DNA of 60,000 nucleotides from Lineus longissimus (taxonomy: Eukaryota > Nemertea > Pilidiophora > Heteronemertea > Lineidae), in assembly GCF_910592395.1 (NCBI RefSeq), contig NC_088322.1, forward strand, positions 13,885,431 through 13,945,430, written 5' to 3'. The stretch's first letter is position 1. Each line of letters begins with the position of its first letter. The notes under the pieces are model-generated. The model saw only the letters and a program-made list of their open reading frames with translations. It did no database searches and was not told the origin of the DNA. Below, one piece after another: positions 47,485-57,567 of this stretch. The translations under genes were made by a program, and so were the position numbers.

Positions 47485-47560
47485 CTAAATGCTCAGCGGA
47501 GGAGACGAGGGCTATCGACGTAGCCTTCTAGTGGCTGATGCCGCAACGAGATCAGTCCAT
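47485..47560 (+). CDS. candidate downstream exon A
   Basis: Follows acceptor CTTGTTCACAG and ends at the excellent donor CAT|GTAAGT in phase 0. An ATG at 47489 opens 24 codons (MLSGGDEGYRRSLLVADAAT...). An in-frame TAA precedes that ATG, so entry at 47485 would make it a first coding exon. A second acceptor at 47496 (GCTCAG) enters the same frame in phase 2, which matches an internal donor CAG|GTGTAA at 46102 in exon 12. It is thus either an alternative C-terminal exon of the NCKAP5-like gene or the start of a small separate gene. Confidence 0.5.
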
Positions 47561-48890
47561 GTAAGTTGGACGTATAACTTTATGGAATGGTTGAGTCACT
47601 TCGACAAAATGACAGTTGTCTTTTACAAGCAAAGGTGATTGCGGCATGGTTGTGGGGTGTATTTGTTATTTTTGGGGGGTCGACTTGCTTGAGAAATGTT
47701 GTCATGTGACCTGAACAGATTTTGTTTTTACTTTTGAATTTTCATTTGTTTATGAAGTGATTTTACAAAGAAAACAGTGTGTGGGGGATGCTGTTTCGGT
47801 TTCGATCCCTGGGCAGCTAAGTAAGGCCTGATGCCTTGAAGTTCAAGATGTGACTTTGAAATCAAGTATTTCACAAAATGCATGATTTGCCTGCATGGTA
47901 TACATACCTGTCAAGAAGACATTTTCTATGACAGTAACTTGCTAAGGAATGTCTTATATCAACATAAATGGATCCTGATTTATTAGAGTGAAGAATATGT
48001 GCCTGATATCGTTTTTAATTCATATCATTTTGTGCAAGAATACATCTGTTGTATTTACCGTAAGTATCACACGAGAGTTACAGAATATGCACAATACTAA
48101 ACACTGACTACGCAACCTGTATTCAGGATAATTGTGACTCTGCATCTTGGGGTCAGAGGTCATACAATCAATTTATGCACATGTCAGTGTGTGTCTTGTA
48201 CATCCCCTCCTCATGGATATAACACACTTTAAGCAAGACCTCTAGATATTGTGGTAAAAGCTACGAAATCCAATTGTGACAGACAGAAGTTATCACTCCT
48301 CGCCGTGAGACGTGTCAAGGTATAAAACTCCCATTGCAATGCATATCCTCATGATCGAGATGCAATAGAAGCTATGGGACGCCTTCCAAAACATCCCGAG
48401 CATTGTTAGGGCATTAGCAGGGGTAGTTCTAGGCACTCATTGATACTTGCATAAGTCTGCCATGAGAGAATTAAATCAATTGAATTTATCTGTTGTATCT
48501 ATAATATTTAATTTATAATGTATAGCTTGTAGCACTTTTGTATATATTGAAAGTTCAGTTAGTGTAAAAAGCCTGCCACACATAGGAGATAAAATCGGTG
48601 CGATAGGTGCAGCACATTTTTAAAAATTATAGATGGTGGGAAAAAATTTGAAGTTTTTTTACTGTGACAATAAGACCCGATTTGATTTCTATGTGTGGCA
48701 GTCTTTGATATGTAAAGGTTGTAACGTAAATCTGTTTTAAATATTCCAATCTGGGAAGTATTCTCACTTGGGAAGTCTTCCCGTTTTGGAAGTGTTCAAA
48801 ATATACAATGAAAAATAGCTACACGTTAGTTTTTAGGGGGCATGGTTTTTAAAAAATTAGTCTTTTTAAAAAATATCTCAATAATTTCAG

Positions 48891-48939
48891 CTGTATCGGC
48901 TGGGATCTGAAGGAACACCATCTGCATCATTGACTCGAG
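48891..48939 (+). CDS. candidate downstream exon B
   Basis: 49 bases after acceptor ATAATTTCAG, ending GAG|GTTAGT, phase 0 to 1. It encodes LYRLGSEGTPSASLTR. It continues exon A (CAT then CTG) without a shift. Confidence 0.55.
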
Positions 48940-49883
48940 GTTAGTTTGTTTTGCTACAGTTTTCAGTAGCACCGACTATGTCCCAATAATTCTGTTGAAG
49001 CAATGATTCCAATGGAACTTTAGGAGAGGCCAGTAGAGAGTGACATTCTAAATAAAGCTTGAAGAATTATCTTCTTCATATTCATGGTTTTCCACTAATT
49101 AAGGAAAATAGATAAATGTAGGGTCTATAGTCATATTGTACCTGACACACTCCTTTTGGTGCAAGCTGCCATTTTGGTCAAAGCAGTGCATATGAGAGCA
49201 AAGCACCCATCGTAACCATGCACCACAATCAGATTTTAGATGCCATTGCAACATTGATAACTAAGTGCTATGTGTGTTGGTCCGTTCTGGTCAAAATTGT
49301 GACCAATTACAATGGTCTGCCTCTGTCCAGGGCTGTGTGTACCAGAATGAGCAGTAATGCGTGGCTCCCTCTAACATCAGAATGGTTTATTAGGAATGCA
49401 GCTGGTATTTATTTAATATTGCTTTCGTTGTTACGTATGTAACTTTGAATCATGTTGTAAATTTGGTCTCAACCATGATTTGCCTGAATTCCTTATGTAG
49501 AATCCTTGAACTTTATCCTACAAGGATTTATGGTAAATCCAGGCTGAAATCCAGGCTGAAATCCAATTCGATTTTGGAGCTTCAGTATTGAAATTACCAG
49601 GCTGGAAGGGGTTAATATATAGATTAGTAGAGTTTTAAAACTTGTCAGATGTGAGTCGACCGGATATGCGCCACAGATAAGGCATAATGAAGATTGGAGC
49701 ACTTCACAGGTGTTTGATAAACTGAGCCTACTTGTAACTATTGTTGACTCAATCATTTATTGAGACAATCTAATCTCATTCGCCTGTGAAACTAATCTAA
49801 TTGTTTACAAGTATCTGAATAACATTTTGATAGTTTCCCAACCGATAGGCTTAGGCCTAATTACTTGAATTCCACTCCTACAG

Positions 49884-49898
49884 ACATCTCTGATCCAG
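49884..49898 (+). CDS. candidate 15-nt microexon C
   Basis: ACATCTCTGATCCAG between a good acceptor (CCACTCCTACAG) and a good donor (CAG|GTGAGC). Phase 1 to 1, so it can be included (adding DISDP) or skipped without changing frame. Both flanking signals are stronger than expected by chance for so short a segment. Confidence 0.5.
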
Positions 49899-50084
49899 GT
49901 GAGCACAATAGGCCTGGCAGTTTTTCATTTACTTGATGTATACCCCAATCAGATATAACTGTAAATCAGCATTTTTGAGAATTACATGAAGAAAGGAGCA
50001 GTTTTTCAGAGGACAAGTACCATTCATAATAAATTTTCATACCTTTTACACTAAGAAATTCAGTCTTGTCTTTTGTTTATGAAG

Positions 50085-50182
50085 CACCATCAGCCTCTCT
50101 GTCATGTGATACTTCTAAAGGCAGTCGTTGGACAAAACTGAAGCCTCACACCGACTCAAGATCAGAATCTGTGGGCAGTTGA
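50085..50182 (+). CDS. candidate downstream terminal exon D
   Basis: Follows acceptor TTGTTTATGAAG. Two bases complete the split codon, then 31 codons run to TGA (50180-50182): PSASLSCDTSKGSRWTKLK, then HTDSRSESVGS. The Ser/Lys-rich, basic composition resembles the NCKAP5-like tail. PSASL echoes exon B. A possible polyadenylation signal lies at 50468. Confidence 0.55.
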
Positions 50183-50457
50183 GGCTTATAGACTGCATCC
50201 AGGTGGAAAGCACTCAATCAGCCTTGTGTGGCAGGGACAAAAGACATCTGATGGAAGCCCATGCTGAAGACAGAAACGTCTTGAGCTGAGATAACTGAGA
50301 TACATGCAGACCTCATAAACTCGCTGTTTGGTCCATGAGCACCTGAGTGACTTGGGCAGAAATGAACCATCTTGTCCAATGACTATACAGCGTAGGCCTA
50401 GCCTAGAAATGGCTGAGGACCGACTTTCTCTTTGGTGAGTTCTAGCTGTGACACATT

Positions 50458-50570
50458 GGGTGATATGAATAAAGGCTAGCAAATGCTTTTACTTCAATTT
50501 TGTACAGAAAGGTCAAGTGTAAATGTACATGGAGTTTTAGAGCATTTACTACTCTTTATTCATATCACCC
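50458..50570. mobile_element. palindromic MITE, family A, copy 2
   Basis: About 113 bases with inverted ends starting GGGTGATATGAATAAA. The middle shares GCAAATGCTTTTACTTCA and GTGTAAATGTACATG with the copy at 7897-8015, while the outer repeat has diverged (GATATGAATAAAG against AATATTTATAAAG). The left end contains AATAAA at 50468-50473 in the sense of the NCKAP5-like gene, 286 bases after the exon D stop, so it could supply a polyadenylation signal. Confidence 0.7.
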
Positions 50571-50594
50571 AGCGTCGGACAGACATTGCCTTTG

Positions 50595-51228
50595 GTCTGG
50601 TTGTGATATTGTCCCAAGTCCTGTCTTGTTGTGATATTGTCCCTAGTCCTGTCTGGTTGTGATATTGTCCCTAGTCCTGTCTGGTTGTGATATTGTCCCA
50701 AGTCCTGTCTTGTTGTGATATTGTCCCTAGTCCTGTCTGGTTGTGATATTGTCCCTAGTCCTGTCTGGTTGTGATATTGTTCCTAGTCCTGTCTTGTTGT
50801 GATATTGTCCCTAGTCCTGTCTGGTTGTGATATTGTCCCTAGTCCTGTCTGGTTGTGATATTGTCCCTAGTCCTGTCTGGTTGTGATATTGTTCCTAGTC
50901 CTGTCTGGTTGTGATATTGTCCCTAGTCCTGTCTGGTTGTGATATTGTCCCTAGTCCTGTCTGGTTGTGATATTGTCCCTAGTCCTGTCTGGTTGTGATA
51001 TTGTCCCTAGTCCTGTCTTGTTGTGATATTGTCCCTAGTCCTGTCTGGTTGTGATATTGTCCCTAGTCCTGTCTTGTTGTGATATTGTCCCTAGTCCTGT
51101 CTGGTTGTGATATTGTCCCAAGTCCTGTCTGGTTGTGATATTGTCCCTAGTCCTGTCTGGTTGTGATATTGTCCCTAGTCCTGTATGGTTGTGATATTGT
51201 CCCTAGTCCTGTCTGGTTGTGATATTGC
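50595..51228. repeat. 28-bp minisatellite, about 22 copies
   Basis: A regular tandem array with unit TTGTGATATTGTCCCTAGTC plus CTGTCTGG, about 22 copies in 630 bases. Variants are few and shared between copies (CCCAAG for CCCTAG, TTCCTAG, TCTTG for TCTGG), which indicates homogenisation by unequal exchange. It is not CRISPR, since units abut with no spacers. Confidence 0.95.
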
Positions 51229-51848
51229 TTCTGAACAATCTTGAAATCACAACCATTGACAGCAAGCAAGGTCCCTGGTGGCAAATTGAGTGAGTGATGA
51301 ACAATTGAAGACAGGCCCAAATATCCCGCTCTGACAACTCAAGTTATTTGAACAAAAGTTATTTGATGAATTAACACTGAAAGGTAGAAATGCCCGAAGG
51401 AACAAATCTGCAATTTCCGCGCTCGTCACGTCATGAGAACATTGAACTGCTGAACCGGGGGGGGGGGGGCTACTGCTGATGCGTCAAAATACGGAGTTGG
51501 ACAATACCCATACATGTATTTCAAGTCAAGACGGTAAATCCTGGTGGACTATTTATTCATTCATCTAATACCGTTTATGTTACAGGAGAAACATAAGTAT
51601 ACATGGACATAGTAAAACCTTGGAGTAATACTCCAAGGTAAAACATAGCTTATATGCGTACATGGAACATACAAAATAGATATCTGGAAAGCTTGAACTA
51701 GTAGCCTTGCCGGATGATGTTTTCATGATTTGATAACATAGTCTTCTGAATGAAGCATAACTCCCAAGCAAGTCAACCACACCGTCCTGGTCACCAGAAC
51801 AGTGATTTTGATTTCCGCCAACGAGAACTACTTCAATTTCAAGATCGT

Positions 51849-52150
51849 GAGGTGAGACAGTCACAGCCAGGCCGTATCTGTCCATGCTGCTCCACCGTGT
51901 TGTCAATACGGTGCGTGAGATGAGACAGTCACTGTCAGGCCGAACTAGTCTTGGCTGCTCCACCGTGTTTACAATATGGTGAGTGAGATGAGACAGTCAC
52001 AGCCAGGCCGAAATAGCCTTGGCTGCTCCACCGTGTTTGCAACATGGTGAGAGAGATGAGACAGTCACAGTCAGGCCGAAATAGCCTTGCGGCTGCTCCA
52101 CTGTGTTGACAAGGTGAGAGAGATGAAATGGTCACAGCCAGGCCAAATCA
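51849..52150. repeat. 68-bp minisatellite, about 4.4 copies
   Basis: Units start GAGACAGTCACAGCCAGGCC at 51854, 51922, 51990, 52058 and about 52125, a constant 68 bases apart until the last. Each includes GGCTGCTCCACCGTGTT. The array makes open frames on the - strand that are not evidence of a gene. Confidence 0.9.
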
Positions 52151-52179
52151 GTTGTCAGGTAGATATGAGTACCACCAGT

Positions 52180-52480
52180 CTCGTGAGATCAGATAACCAG
52201 CTGGCAGAGATTCGTTGTTCCTTTGTCTGTCCTTGTGAGATGATTACCATGGTACAACCAAATCAGTTGTCTTGTATCACCCGTGCAGTCGTGTACAGCT
52301 AAAGGACCCTTTGAAGGTTGTGTCAATGTCTTCCCCTGACCAAATAACCAGCTGGAAGAGGTTGGTTGTTACGTAGGCCGTCCTGTCGTCTCCAAAGTTT
52401 ATTAGTGGTAACCTTGGTGTATTTTTTAGGTTGTGTCAAGGTCTTCCCAACCTGACCAGATAACCAGCTGGCAGAGGGTA
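52180..52480. repeat. degenerate repeat around AACCAGCTGG
   Basis: Three dispersed copies of AGATAACCAGCTGGCAGAG or close variants (near 52192, 52344 and 52458), two of them preceded by GGTTGTGTCAAnGTCTTCCC. Probably a decayed tandem repeat with a unit of 115-150 bases. Confidence 0.6.
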
Positions 52481-53325
52481 ATTGTTTCAGAGTCCCGACT
52501 CAATGACACAACCTTGCAACGTAGTCTCTGCAAGGACAGGTTGTGACTGTCTTCATGGATGCATCGACAAAGCAGCTCTCTCTATTGCAAGACACCATTA
52601 GATTGTACCCAGTACCATGGATATTGTCTCCATTGCTTTCTTCGAAACCAGGTCGAGACAGAAGCTCTACCAATGACAGTGCTCCCTGCTGTCATCCCTG
52701 TTTCACATAGACTTCGAGTACCTCATGTGCCTGGGACGGTAGAGAGACTCTTCGGACTCCTGAAGAGCTCCCGGTACTCTTAAAGATGGGCAGAACTGAA
52801 AGACTTTCATATGGCCCTACATAGGCATACCTACCCAAGAGACACACAGAGTAGGCTACCTCATGTACTTGGGGGAGCATCAGGACTCTTCTGACTTTGG
52901 TAGGGCTCCCTTGAAGACAGGCCCAATTACCCCACTTGCTTACTCAAGTAGTTTACTTGGAGTAGCTCATGCAACTGACAGGGTTGGCGCGCCCGTTCGC
53001 ATTTTTGCGAATGCTGCACATGAGTGACGAATGTAAACAATGCCTGGCTAAAGATTTTGCGAATTCAATTTGAATAATTGCCATGATTTGGCGAGAGAGT
53101 AATAGTGTTGTGCGAAAATTGGTCAAAGTCTATCAAAAAGATCCAACTTCCACACCAAATGCACTAAGGAACGATCGTTTGTCAGTCAAACTTTGTCATA
53201 TTTGCGGTCGGTCGCGCTATCACCCGTGGTTGCTATCGTCTGCATTGTAGTTCTATCGTTGCCGCTATTGATTTTAGTAGCGCTGCTGGTCGCCTTACGC
53301 ATACATGATCGGCTGGTTCATGCCC
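52481..53325. other. spacer without recognisable gene
   Basis: Short open frames only. The segment 52980-53320 is relatively rich in CG dinucleotides (GTTGGCGCGCCCGTTCGC, GGTCGGTCGCGC) and may belong to the arm of the inverted-array element that follows. Confidence 0.5.
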
Positions 53326-54865
53326 ATTTCGCCTTGTCTTTTTTCGCCTTTTCCCATTTTGCCTTTAAAAAATATACATTTCGCCTTCTCCTATTTCGCC
53401 TTTTCCAATTTTGCCTCTTCTCAATCCGCCTTATTCTATCTCGCCTTTGTCTTTTTTCGCCTTTTCATTTTTCGCCTTATGATATTTTGCCTCTGTTTTA
53501 TCTTGCCTTATCACAAGTTGCCTTATCCATTCTTGCCTTCGTCTCAGTTTGCCATTGTCTTAATCTGCCTTCTCTTATTTCACCTTGTCTTAATTTACCT
53601 TTGTCCTAATTCGCCTTCATCCTATCTCGCCTTTACCCGCCCCGCCTTTGTATTATTTCGCCTTCTTCCCATTTCGCCTTCTTCCTACTTTGCAACAAAC
53701 TTGGTGTCTTTACCCATGTTTGTTGAGTCAATCTTTCATATGAAAGTGTCTTCAACAGTGTTGAAGGGCTTCTAGGGTCCATTCGGGGGTACCCCCAACC
53801 AAAACCCGGTGCACATTGCCAAAATTACAAGTGTAGATAACTTCTCAGCCATTATAGTCATATTACATTACATACCATATTACAAAAGACTTTTGTCTCT
53901 TTTACCCATGTTTGTGGGGCCAGTCTTTCATATAAGAGTGTTTCCACGAATTATGTTTTGGTACCCTACCCAAGGCTGTTGCTTAATTACCAATATTTTC
54001 AAATCTTCGTAACTTCTGAACCATCTACATGTAAGCTTACATGTATCTCCAAAACCAACTTAGTATCTTTACCCATGTTTGTCAAATCTTAGAGTTTTCC
54101 AAGTCTTTCATGGAAATATTTTGGCATAGTGTTTTGGCATTCTTTGATGAGTAAAACTTGTGACCTGGTACTATATAGGAGGGATGGGGGTGCTAAGTAT
54201 TTTATTGATCATTCAAAGTGTGAGTGCTTCTGAAGTTCTTTATTATGGACTATGGTCAATAGGCCTACTCAAATCCAGCAATCTGGAAGATGTATTCCTT
54301 TGATCATTGGGGAATTATGAGGCCTTCTCACAGAACGAGTTAGCTCTCAAGAACGTCCCACGCAGTGTTCCCTTTAGATGGTTTTGGTACGTTTGATGTT
54401 CTTCATTCACAGCAATGCTATAACTTAGCATGAGATAATACAAGTACCAAAGTTTTTTTGAACAGAATCATTAAACTACTCAAAACACTGCCCCCCCCCT
54501 GCGAATAATAGACCCCTTGCTTAACGAAGGGGGATTGATAAAAGGCGAGTTGAGATATGGCGAAACGGGAGAAGGCAAAATGGGAAGAAGGCGAATTGAC
54601 ACAAAGGTCAATCAAGAAAAGGCAAGATGAGATAAGGCAGGATGGAACCAAGGCAGAATAGGACAAAGGCGAAATAAGAAAAGGCAAACTAGGATGAGGC
54701 AAGATGAGAGGAAGGCGAGTTAGGAAGAAGGCCAATTGGAACAAAGGCGAGATAAGACGATGGCGAAATCGTAGAAGGCGAATTGAGAAAAGGCAAGTTA
54801 GGAGAAGGCTAAATGGGAGAAGGCAAAATTGGATAAGGCGAATAAGGTTAAGGCAAAATGGGCAG
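53325..54865. mobile_element. inverted pair of degenerate TTCGCCTT arrays
   Basis: The left arm (53325-53695) is a run of about 25 copies of a 13-15 base motif, roughly TTCGCCTTnTCnYAT. The right arm (54536-54865) is the reverse complement (AAGGCGAAnTnGGA). Outer ends are also inverted: TGCCCATTTCGCCTT on the left faces AAGGCAAAATGGGCA on the right. The core (53700-54535) holds three degenerate direct repeats with TTTACCCATGTTTGT and GTCTTTCAT about 167-192 bases apart. This resembles a foldback-type element with arms made of subrepeats, though no target duplication or transposase was seen. Open frames of 100-156 codons here are products of the repeat. Confidence 0.6.
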
Positions 54866-55770
54866 ACACCGATCGGCTAGTTTCCCGCTCGCTTCGTTGC
54901 CATGGAGTCCCCGGTCACGGGTTCCTCGAATCGTTCGTTGATTTGCGAGACAAGACCACAATTGATTTTTTAATCCTTTTAGCAGTTAAATTGTCAATGT
55001 TTGACTTGTGAAACTGAAATTCGGATATGATATACGGGTTAGTCTTGCGAGTAACTGGTGCGATTTAAATTGGTGATTGACCACGGAAATTTTTTTATAA
55101 TCGACAAATTAGACAGACTTTGATATTTCCACTCTTTTCAGCCAACTGGCAGGAAAAACTCAAAACACGCCCCCTATTACCCAATTAGCAAAATTCGAAA
55201 TTAATTTTTTCATCAAATAATTTCTTTATATCTGTAGACTTGCCACAACAAATATTTTTTCAATACCTCCCAAATATGTACTTGAGAGTTAAAAACATGC
55301 ACTCGTCTAATTGATAAGCCTCGACCCTCCAACCTATGAATATTCATTAGTGGTCTTGTCTCTTGCTAGTCTCAGTACTGGCGGGGCTGCCATTCTCGCA
55401 CATGTTACTGTGGGCTGGGACGGCCCCAAGATGGACAAACGATCGGCAATGGCTAGAGCTGACTCAATATGACTAAAAGTGACAGCCACTTGGCTAAAAA
55501 GTGGCTAGGAGGAAAAAATTCACAGAGCCAAGCCTGACTGAGGTACCTCAGGAACCAGAGACTTCAGCATTAGGATCCTACTTGCCATTGAGGCCACTCA
55601 TGTATCTGCAGGTTGTAGTACCTGATACAGTACATCCCAATATGCTTTTCTTGACAGTATCATCGACTGTATCAAGAACACCTTCAAGGCCCATGGCTTC
55701 TCTAAATGTTCAGCAGGGTCCTTATGCTGTCTTGAGTGCATCATAATTATCACACAAAGACATTACATCT
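54866..55770. other. spacer before the BBS9 3' end
   Basis: Mostly AT-rich. A GTG-started + strand frame of 81 codons (55501-55746) has modest composition bias, and the opposite strand is also partly open there. I recognise neither. No splice sites support either. Confidence 0.4.
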
Positions 55771-57394
55771 TATTCCAAGATCAATTTTATTCACAGGACA
55801 TTGTGTAGATACCGGTACATAATTTTTTCACAGAGTGCGCGTTTTGAATAGATGTGGACAGTTTTCTAAGTAAACTGCACTGCTAAGACCAAATACCGTT
55901 AAGTCAGATGATAACCTATATTGTAGTTGATAACAAACTAACCCAAATCTACATGTAAACAGTACATGATAGACTAATGTAGCACAACTTCTTTACTCAA
56001 CCACACAATCAAACAGATTTCACAAGAAGTTTATCCACAAATAAAGATTGTCAAAATAAAACTATTTGAGAGGGAACTGTCTTTTGAGGACGGAACTTAT
56101 TTCTAAAAGTGGATATCTTCCAAATCGCTGAAACAGAAGACTAACATAGTTTTTTCACATAATTAAGTACAGCCCTTTTTAAAATCATTGTCCCTTTAGC
56201 AGATGGATGTCACTATAGTTACTTAACAACAACATATTCACAATCACATTATAAACAACAAGAATCCAACAGATGTGCTCTAACGGTAATGTACAAGCAT
56301 AGTATTAAGAACAACGCGATTCAAGTAATGGCCTCCTATGAACTTGATACATCTCTTACCCAATAAGACTGAGTTTTCATACGTCAGAAGAGCAGGCATT
56401 ACACCACTGAAACTGCACTGACTGTCTCGTACAGAAGTATGTATGAAGAATGTATGTCAGAATGTATATCAGCCTAACAAGAATGTACAAAAACTTACAG
56501 AAGAATGGACACAGAAGAACAAAGGCCTCTACTAAGTCATGAAAAATGAAGACAAAGAAATGTATTTAGGAAAACTTGGAGTATCGCTACTTCAAGTAAG
56601 GTACACAGTTTTTTCTGATTTTTAGGACCCCTGGTATGCAAAAACATGTAATAACACGTCTCCACAAAAGTGCTCCTCCCTATCATAAGCCAACCCGGTA
56701 CAGACTAGAAGTATGGGCCCTTAGCCTCAGCAGCATATTGAAGTTCAACATGCTAATTCAGGGCCTTCACAGATCTTTTCATATCAGCCCTGAATCAGCC
56801 TATTCAACAAAACATTCTGTTAAAGTTTAAATGTTTCAAGAATTGAGCACTGAATGAGGAATTGTTTATACACATTAGCGTAGTCCTGGACATCCAGTGG
56901 CGATCAGAAACAGAATCTGAATTGCACTGCAACACTCTCAAGCCTTGGGAGGTTCATTTCACTGCCGACAGATATCTGTAAGAGCCTAATATCTGTACCA
57001 GGATGAGCAGACAAGGCCTAACTTTATGATGAATGGATTAATAACTGGACGGAATAAGTATTGGAATCTCTTTTTAAAACATCATTAAAGCAAAGCACTG
57101 TCATGGGTATAAACACTGCAAAAAGGTTTGACAAATTTCAAGGTGAAAACGTCCTGTCACAAAGCTTAAAGCTGACACATCATGGGCAGGGAAAGTAACT
57201 GGATGTTGTTTTTAACACTTGCGTTTGTGTACCCCCCCCCCAAAGGTACAAAACCACCCAGGTTACTGTGGAGACCTACTTTCAGGCGCCTCCCCTTTTG
57301 TGAGTAGAGTAAAGTTTTTCACCTGTCCCATTGCAGCAACTGCCCTCCAAACGGTGGCCGTCAGCTTGTAACATTCAAATCAACCCCCTCATTT
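55770..57394 (-). other. BBS9: probable BBS9 3' UTR
   Basis: 1.6 kb with no sustained open frame between the BBS9 stop and the first AATAAA on the - strand. Composition is AT-rich. The extent is inferred from that signal only. Confidence 0.5.
55786..55791 (-). terminator. BBS9: BBS9 polyadenylation signal candidate
   Basis: TTTATT on the + strand, that is AATAAA on the - strand, the first such hexamer downstream of the BBS9 stop. Confidence 0.45.
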
Positions 57395-57567
57395 CTATAA
57401 AGAGTACAGTTTCTCTCCTGTCCCATGGCCACTGCCATTTATTAACGTATTTTCGTCTTCGTACGGCGGTGGTGAGCTCTGATACGGCGGGGGCTGTTCT
57501 GAATTCAAGTCATCCAGGTCCGGCACGTTATTTCGGATCTTCTGCTGTTTTTGTAGTTCTCGGAATC
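57395..57567 (-). CDS. BBS9: BBS9 terminal coding exon
   Basis: Acceptor CATTTTCCCCAG, then 57 codons to TAG. It starts GFRELQKQQKIRNNV, passes an acidic DLDDL, and contains two PPPY motifs (EQPPPYQSSPPPYEDEN), the consensus ligand of WW domains such as those of NEDD4-type ligases. I recall no such motif in human BBS9. Confidence 0.85.

Larger units (their letters stand above)
47561..50084 (+). other. introns around candidate exons B and C
   Basis: Noncoding DNA separating the small downstream exons, except for exons B (48891-48939) and C (49884-49898), which are listed separately. Nothing else recognisable. Confidence 0.5.

Noticed and set aside
47485-47560. Reading exon A as an internal exon entered at 47485
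   Set aside because: All three frames entered at 47485 meet a stop before 47560 or before the ATG. Only the ATG at 47489 or the acceptor at 47496 keeps the frame open to exon B.
50595-51228. CRISPR array
   Set aside because: The 28-bp units are directly adjacent with no unique spacers, and the DNA is from an animal. It is a minisatellite.
51580-51963. 127-codon - strand frame with RPDSDCLIS repeats
   Set aside because: The repeated peptide follows the 68-bp minisatellite unit, and there is no other coding sign.
53193-53775. Open frames of 138 and 156 codons with hydrophobic, Phe/Leu-rich products
   Set aside because: They come from the TTCGCCTT repeat array, which lacks stops in those frames. 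Apparent membrane segments are an artefact of the repeat.
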